Below are positions 60,923 to 64,000 of a stretch of 64,000 bases of DNA, one piece after another (position 1 is the stretch's first letter; each line of letters opens with the position of its first letter). A program made the translations under genes and the position numbers. The stretch comes from Polaromonas sp. OV174 (GTDB taxonomy: Bacteria; Pseudomonadota; Gammaproteobacteria; Burkholderiales; Burkholderiaceae_C), in NCBI RefSeq assembly GCF_900112285.1, contig NZ_FOKZ01000002.1:62001-126000 (forward strand), written 5' to 3'. The notes beneath the pieces were generated by a model. That model did no database searches, had not been told where the DNA came from, and worked only from the letters and a program-made list of their open reading frames with translations.

Positions 60923-61061
60923 AAGTATTTCCTTCGCAAGGTAAGAGGCATGAAATGCCCATGTGCTTATTAAACGCGGAACTTGGCTAATGGCTTACCG
61001 CATGCCCCGTTAAGAGCGTAGCCAAACGTAACCCCGCCCGGTGAGCGCCTAGAATCATGGG

Positions 61062-62879
61062 ATGACTTCCCCCGCCCCCACCAAAGCCGCCAGCCCCGCC
61101 GACAAAGACGCCCACAAGCCCAGCAATTTTTTGCGCCAGATCATCGAAAAAGACCTGGCCGAAGGCACGTATGGCAGCCGCCGCTGGGGCGGTGGCCCGG
61201 GTGACGCCGCCCATCACGCCGCTGGCCAGCCCGATGCGGCCAAGGTGCGCATGCGCTTTCCGCCCGAGCCCAACGGCTACCTGCACATAGGCCACGCCAA
61301 AAGCATCTGCATCAACTTCGGCCTGGCGCGCGAATACGGCGGCGTATGCCACCTGCGTTTTGACGACACCAACCCCGAAAAAGAAGACACCGAATACGTC
61401 AACTCCATCATTGATGCGGTGAAGTGGCTGGGCTTTGACTGGGAAAGCCAGGGCCCCCACGGCCCGGAAACCAACCTCTACCAGGCCAGCGACTACTTCG
61501 ACTTCATGTACCGCGCCGCCGAATATCTGATTCAGGCCGGCCACGCCTATGTGGACGAGCAGACCTCGGAGCAGATGCGCATTAACCGTGGCGACTTTGG
61601 CAAGCCCGGCACCGACAGCCCCTTCCGCGCCCGCACGCCCGCCGAGAATCTGGCGCGCTTCAGGGAAATGCGCGACGGCAAGCATGAAGACGGCTCCATG
61701 GTGCTGCGCGCCAAGATAGACATGGCCAGCCCCAACATCAACCTGCGCGACCCGGCCATCTACCGCATACGCCGCGCCACCCACCACAACACCGGCGACA
61801 CCTGGTGCATCTACCCGATGTACACCTTTGCCCACCCGATAGAAGACGCGCTGGAGCAGATCACCCACAGCCTGTGCACGCTGGAGTTTGAAGACCAGCG
61901 CCCGTTTTACGACTGGCTGCTCGATCGCCTGTGCGAAGGCGGCCTGGTGGCCACGCCGCACCCGCACCAGTACGAATTTGCCCGCCTCAACCTCACCTAT
62001 GTGCTGACCAGCAAACGCAAACTGGCGCAACTGGTGTACGACCACAAAGTCAGCGGCTGGGACGACCCGCGCATGCCCACCATCGTCGGCCTGCGCCGCC
62101 GCGGCTACACGCCCGAAGCACTGCAACTGTTTGCCGAACGCATAGGCGTGACCAAGAGCGACAGCTGGATCGACTACAGCACGCTCGAAGGCTGCCTGCG
62201 CGAAACCCTGGACGGCACAGCCCCGCGCGCCATGGCCGTGCTAGACCCCATCAAGCTGGTGCTGACCAATTGGGACGAAGTGATGGGTGCAGGCACGCTA
62301 GACGACTGCTCCGCCCCGGTGCACCCGCACCACCCCGATCTGGGCAAGCGCAACTTCAAGATCGGCAAGGAAGTCTGGATTGAACGCACCGACTACGAAG
62401 AAACGCCGCCCAAAGGTTTCTTCCGCCTCTTCCCCGGCAACAAGGTGCGCCTGAAATACGGCCACGTCATCGAATGCACAGGCGCCACCAAAGACGCCAG
62501 CGGCAATGTCACCGAAGTGCAAGCCACGCTGATCCCCGACACCAAGAGCGGCACGCCCGGTTCGGACAGCGTCAAGGTCAAGGGCGTGATCACCTGGGTC
62601 GGCGTGAACGATGCGGTGCAGGCCGAAGTGCGCCTGTACGAGCGCCTGTTTGTGGAAGCGCACCCCGATGCCGGTGGCAAGGACTTTATTGAAAACCTGA
62701 ACCCGAACAGCCTGAAGGTACTGAAAGCCGTGGTCGAGCCCTCACTGGCTGCGGCCAAGGCCGACGACAAGTTCCAGTTTGAGCGCCATGGCTACTTTGC
62801 GGCGGATCGGGTGGATCATGCGGCGAGGAGGCCGGTGTTTAACTTGGCGGTGGGGTTGAAGGATTCTTGGGGGAAATAA
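61062..62879 (+). CDS. glnS: Glutamine-tRNA ligase
   Basis: 605 residues, class I aminoacyl-tRNA synthetase. 'RFPPEPNGYLHIGHAKSI' holds the HIGH site (75-78), 'LTSKRKL' is the KMSKS-equivalent, and the C-terminal anticodon-binding beta barrels are present. Between 'AEGTYG' and 'VRMRFPPEP' there is an insertion of about 20 residues ('RRWGGGPGDAAHHAAGQPDA') compared with the compact E. coli form. It is followed 1 base after its stop by an unrelated AT-rich ORF, which marks a likely insertion boundary. Confidence 0.96.
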   Translation: MTSPAPTKAASPADKDAHKPSNFLRQIIEKDLAEGTYGSRRWGGGPGDAAHHAAGQPDAAKVRMRFPPEPNGYLHIGHAKSICINFGLAREYGGVCHLRFDDTNPEKEDTEYVNSIIDAVKWLGFDWESQGPHGPETNLYQASDYFDFMYRAAEYLIQAGHAYVDEQTSEQMRINRGDFGKPGTDSPFRARTPAENLARFREMRDGKHEDGSMVLRAKIDMASPNINLRDPAIYRIRRATHHNTGDTWCIYPMYTFAHPIEDALEQITHSLCTLEFEDQRPFYDWLLDRLCEGGLVATPHPHQYEFARLNLTYVLTSKRKLAQLVYDHKVSGWDDPRMPTIVGLRRRGYTPEALQLFAERIGVTKSDSWIDYSTLEGCLRETLDGTAPRAMAVLDPIKLVLTNWDEVMGAGTLDDCSAPVHPHHPDLGKRNFKIGKEVWIERTDYEETPPKGFFRLFPGNKVRLKYGHVIECTGATKDASGNVTEVQATLIPDTKSGTPGSDSVKVKGVITWVGVNDAVQAEVRLYERLFVEAHPDAGGKDFIENLNPNSLKVLKAVVEPSLAAAKADDKFQFERHGYFAADRVDHAARRPVFNLAVGLKDSWGK

Positions 62880-62880
62880 G

Positions 62881-64000
62881 ATGAATCGACAGGCTACCAG
62901 AGATCATTTTTTGGAGTCTGCCGCCGAGTGGATTTGCGATTCCTATTCACTGAGCATTCACTACCTCGCAACTATCGAACAGGGCATCTTCAACATTGTT
63001 GATGCAACCCTGTCTTTCTATCCGCTACCACCAGAAAAAGTCGATAACTTCGCGATCAAAGCTGGCAATCTGCTAGCTGGCCGAGAAATCTTCTCATCTT
63101 TAAAAAAAGATGAAATTCTTCAACGGCTTACCCAAGCGGCAAGCGGCCATCTGGAAGTGCACGATTTGCAACTGTCACTTCAAAGCGGTGCTGAGATGGA
63201 CTACTACTCTGAAATACCGCATCGTGACACTGGATTCTCTGACCTCCATCTGATGGTTACGGGTGCCCACTTGAGACCCGCGTCATTATCGGAGTCAATA
63301 GTCACTGACAATGCACTGCGGCTTGCCACTCCTCCATTCGATGGTATGTCAGACATCTGCTCATGGTTGCAACTTACAGACACCAGAGTGAACGGCCGAG
63401 CGCCTTCAATTACTTTGCGCATTGGGCCGCCGGTCGACATAATTTTCGATGAAACAAAAGTACACAGGAACAAACTTCGATTGACTTTAAGCGCTCATCC
63501 GAAATTTGACACATCAAGACTGGTTCTAGCCACACGAGAATTCCCTGGGAGGGGTATCGAAACGCGCAAGCAGGCTAGTAATTTAATAGTGTGGAAGCAG
63601 GTCAAAAAGGGCCGACGATCCGGAGTTCTAAACTTGGACTTGACCAATGCAAACAGCGTATTGGCCATGTTGATAGTAGGCAGACGCACGGTAAGACGTA
63701 GGTGGTTCGATGACCCCGAAAAAGCAATAAATTCAAGATATGTTGCTACACAGTTATTCGACAAGGATCTCAAACAGCTAAAGCACGCCCTACTTGAGGC
63801 AGTGGATTCGGTTAGGTTTGAACAAGGAGTTGCTTCGCTGCTCTTCCTATTAGGCTTTTCAAGTGCAATTCAGGTCGAAACACAGGCACCGGACATTCTC
63901 GTCACGTCCCCCGGGGGGAAACTCGCTATCGTTGAATGCACTACAAAAATCTCCGATTTTCAGAACAAACTCGGGAAATTAGTTGATAGACGAAACGCAC
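62881..64000 (+). CDS. Unknown ORF with PD-(D/E)XK-like end (partial, runs off window)
   Basis: The frame from ATG 62881 stays open for 373 codons to the window edge with no stop. The first about 320 residues match nothing I recognise and contain few repeats. The last visible part, 'FEQGVASLLFLLGFSSAIQVETQAPDILVTSPGGKLAIVECTTK', has helix, beta strand with D338, and beta strand with E352 (K356 nearby), the layout of restriction-endonuclease-like folds, though the canonical E-x-K spacing is not met. Base composition and codons (AGA, ATA, TTA, CTA frequent) differ sharply from the GC-rich neighbours, indicating transfer. It begins 1 base after the glnS stop. Confidence 0.7.
   Translation, partial: MNRQATRDHFLESAAEWICDSYSLSIHYLATIEQGIFNIVDATLSFYPLPPEKVDNFAIKAGNLLAGREIFSSLKKDEILQRLTQAASGHLEVHDLQLSLQSGAEMDYYSEIPHRDTGFSDLHLMVTGAHLRPASLSESIVTDNALRLATPPFDGMSDICSWLQLTDTRVNGRAPSITLRIGPPVDIIFDETKVHRNKLRLTLSAHPKFDTSRLVLATREFPGRGIETRKQASNLIVWKQVKKGRRSGVLNLDLTNANSVLAMLIVGRRTVRRRWFDDPEKAINSRYVATQLFDKDLKQLKHALLEAVDSVRFEQGVASLLFLLGFSSAIQVETQAPDILVTSPGGKLAIVECTTKISDFQNKLGKLVDRRNA

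Noticed and set aside
1..64000. tRNA genes, rRNA genes, CRISPR arrays, complete insertion sequences
   Set aside because: I looked for acceptor-stem/T-loop patterns, regularly spaced repeats and transposase motifs and found none; a covariance-model scan would be needed to exclude small RNAs.

Overview
The window looks like chromosome of a GC-rich betaproteobacterium of the Burkholderiales, most likely the Comamonadaceae (Polaromonas/Rhodoferax/Variovorax-like). The basis is protein character (Bug-type solute receptors, TRAP transporters, rpsU-yqeY pair) and three families of dispersed intergenic repeats typical of that group. Most genes are core or metabolic; no tRNA, rRNA, CRISPR array or intact insertion sequence was seen.

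Layout. (1) 1-8908: end of a LuxR-type regulator, about 0.8 kb without a gene, then an assimilatory nitrate/nitrite operon (nirB, nirD, nasA, a YbiB-like protein, siroheme methyltransferase). It is preceded by a consensus sigma-54 promoter and an RNA leader with two hairpins and a terminator, as in ANTAR (NasT/NasR) antitermination. (2) 8909-15927: a phosphoesterase behind a Pho-box-like repeat, a BaiN/YhiN flavoprotein, rpsU-yqeY, an EamA transporter, pmbA/darP and mogA. (3) 16108-26872: a divergent sugar or sugar-acid catabolic cluster with a TRAP transporter, FucU-like mutarotase, aldose dehydrogenase, lactonase, UxaA-family dehydratase, DapA-family aldolase, FAH-family enzyme, sugar kinase and GntR regulator. 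It fits non-phosphorylating L-fucose-type metabolism, and a nested palindrome sits between the two arms. (4) 26973-29709: cysE, trmJ, suhB.

(5) 29819-42926: a type II fatty-acid/polyketide-like cluster of the aryl polyene kind, with 13 + strand genes that mostly overlap by a few bases and two - strand genes (glycosyltransferase, acyltransferase). It has ACP, acyl ligase, two dehydratases, KS, a KS-like partner, ketoreductase, LolA-like protein and MMPL exporter. It lacks the ammonia lyase, methyltransferase and thioesterase of classical clusters and carries a NodB deacetylase and a PAP2 phosphatase instead. The main KS has no ordinary start codon. (6) 43281-51473: FUSC transporter, NlpC/P60 lipoprotein, oxygenase-like protein, mutS, an Anbu-type proteasome homologue and a hydrolase. 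(7) 51474-56133: a repeat-filled gap, then a catabolic island (IclR, two SDRs, Bug receptor, cupin dioxygenase). (8) 56351-57999: a scar joining a MASE1-domain fragment to a 5'-truncated hydrolase/ACBP fusion. (9) 58079-62879: uppP, small hypothetical genes, glnS.

(10) 62881-64000: one AT-richer, unfinished ORF with a nuclease-like motif at its C-terminal end, perhaps the edge of an acquired (defence?) island. The best candidates for something undescribed are the reduced aryl-polyene-like cluster, the terminal ORF, and the in-frame domestication of a short dispersed repeat in several housekeeping genes.
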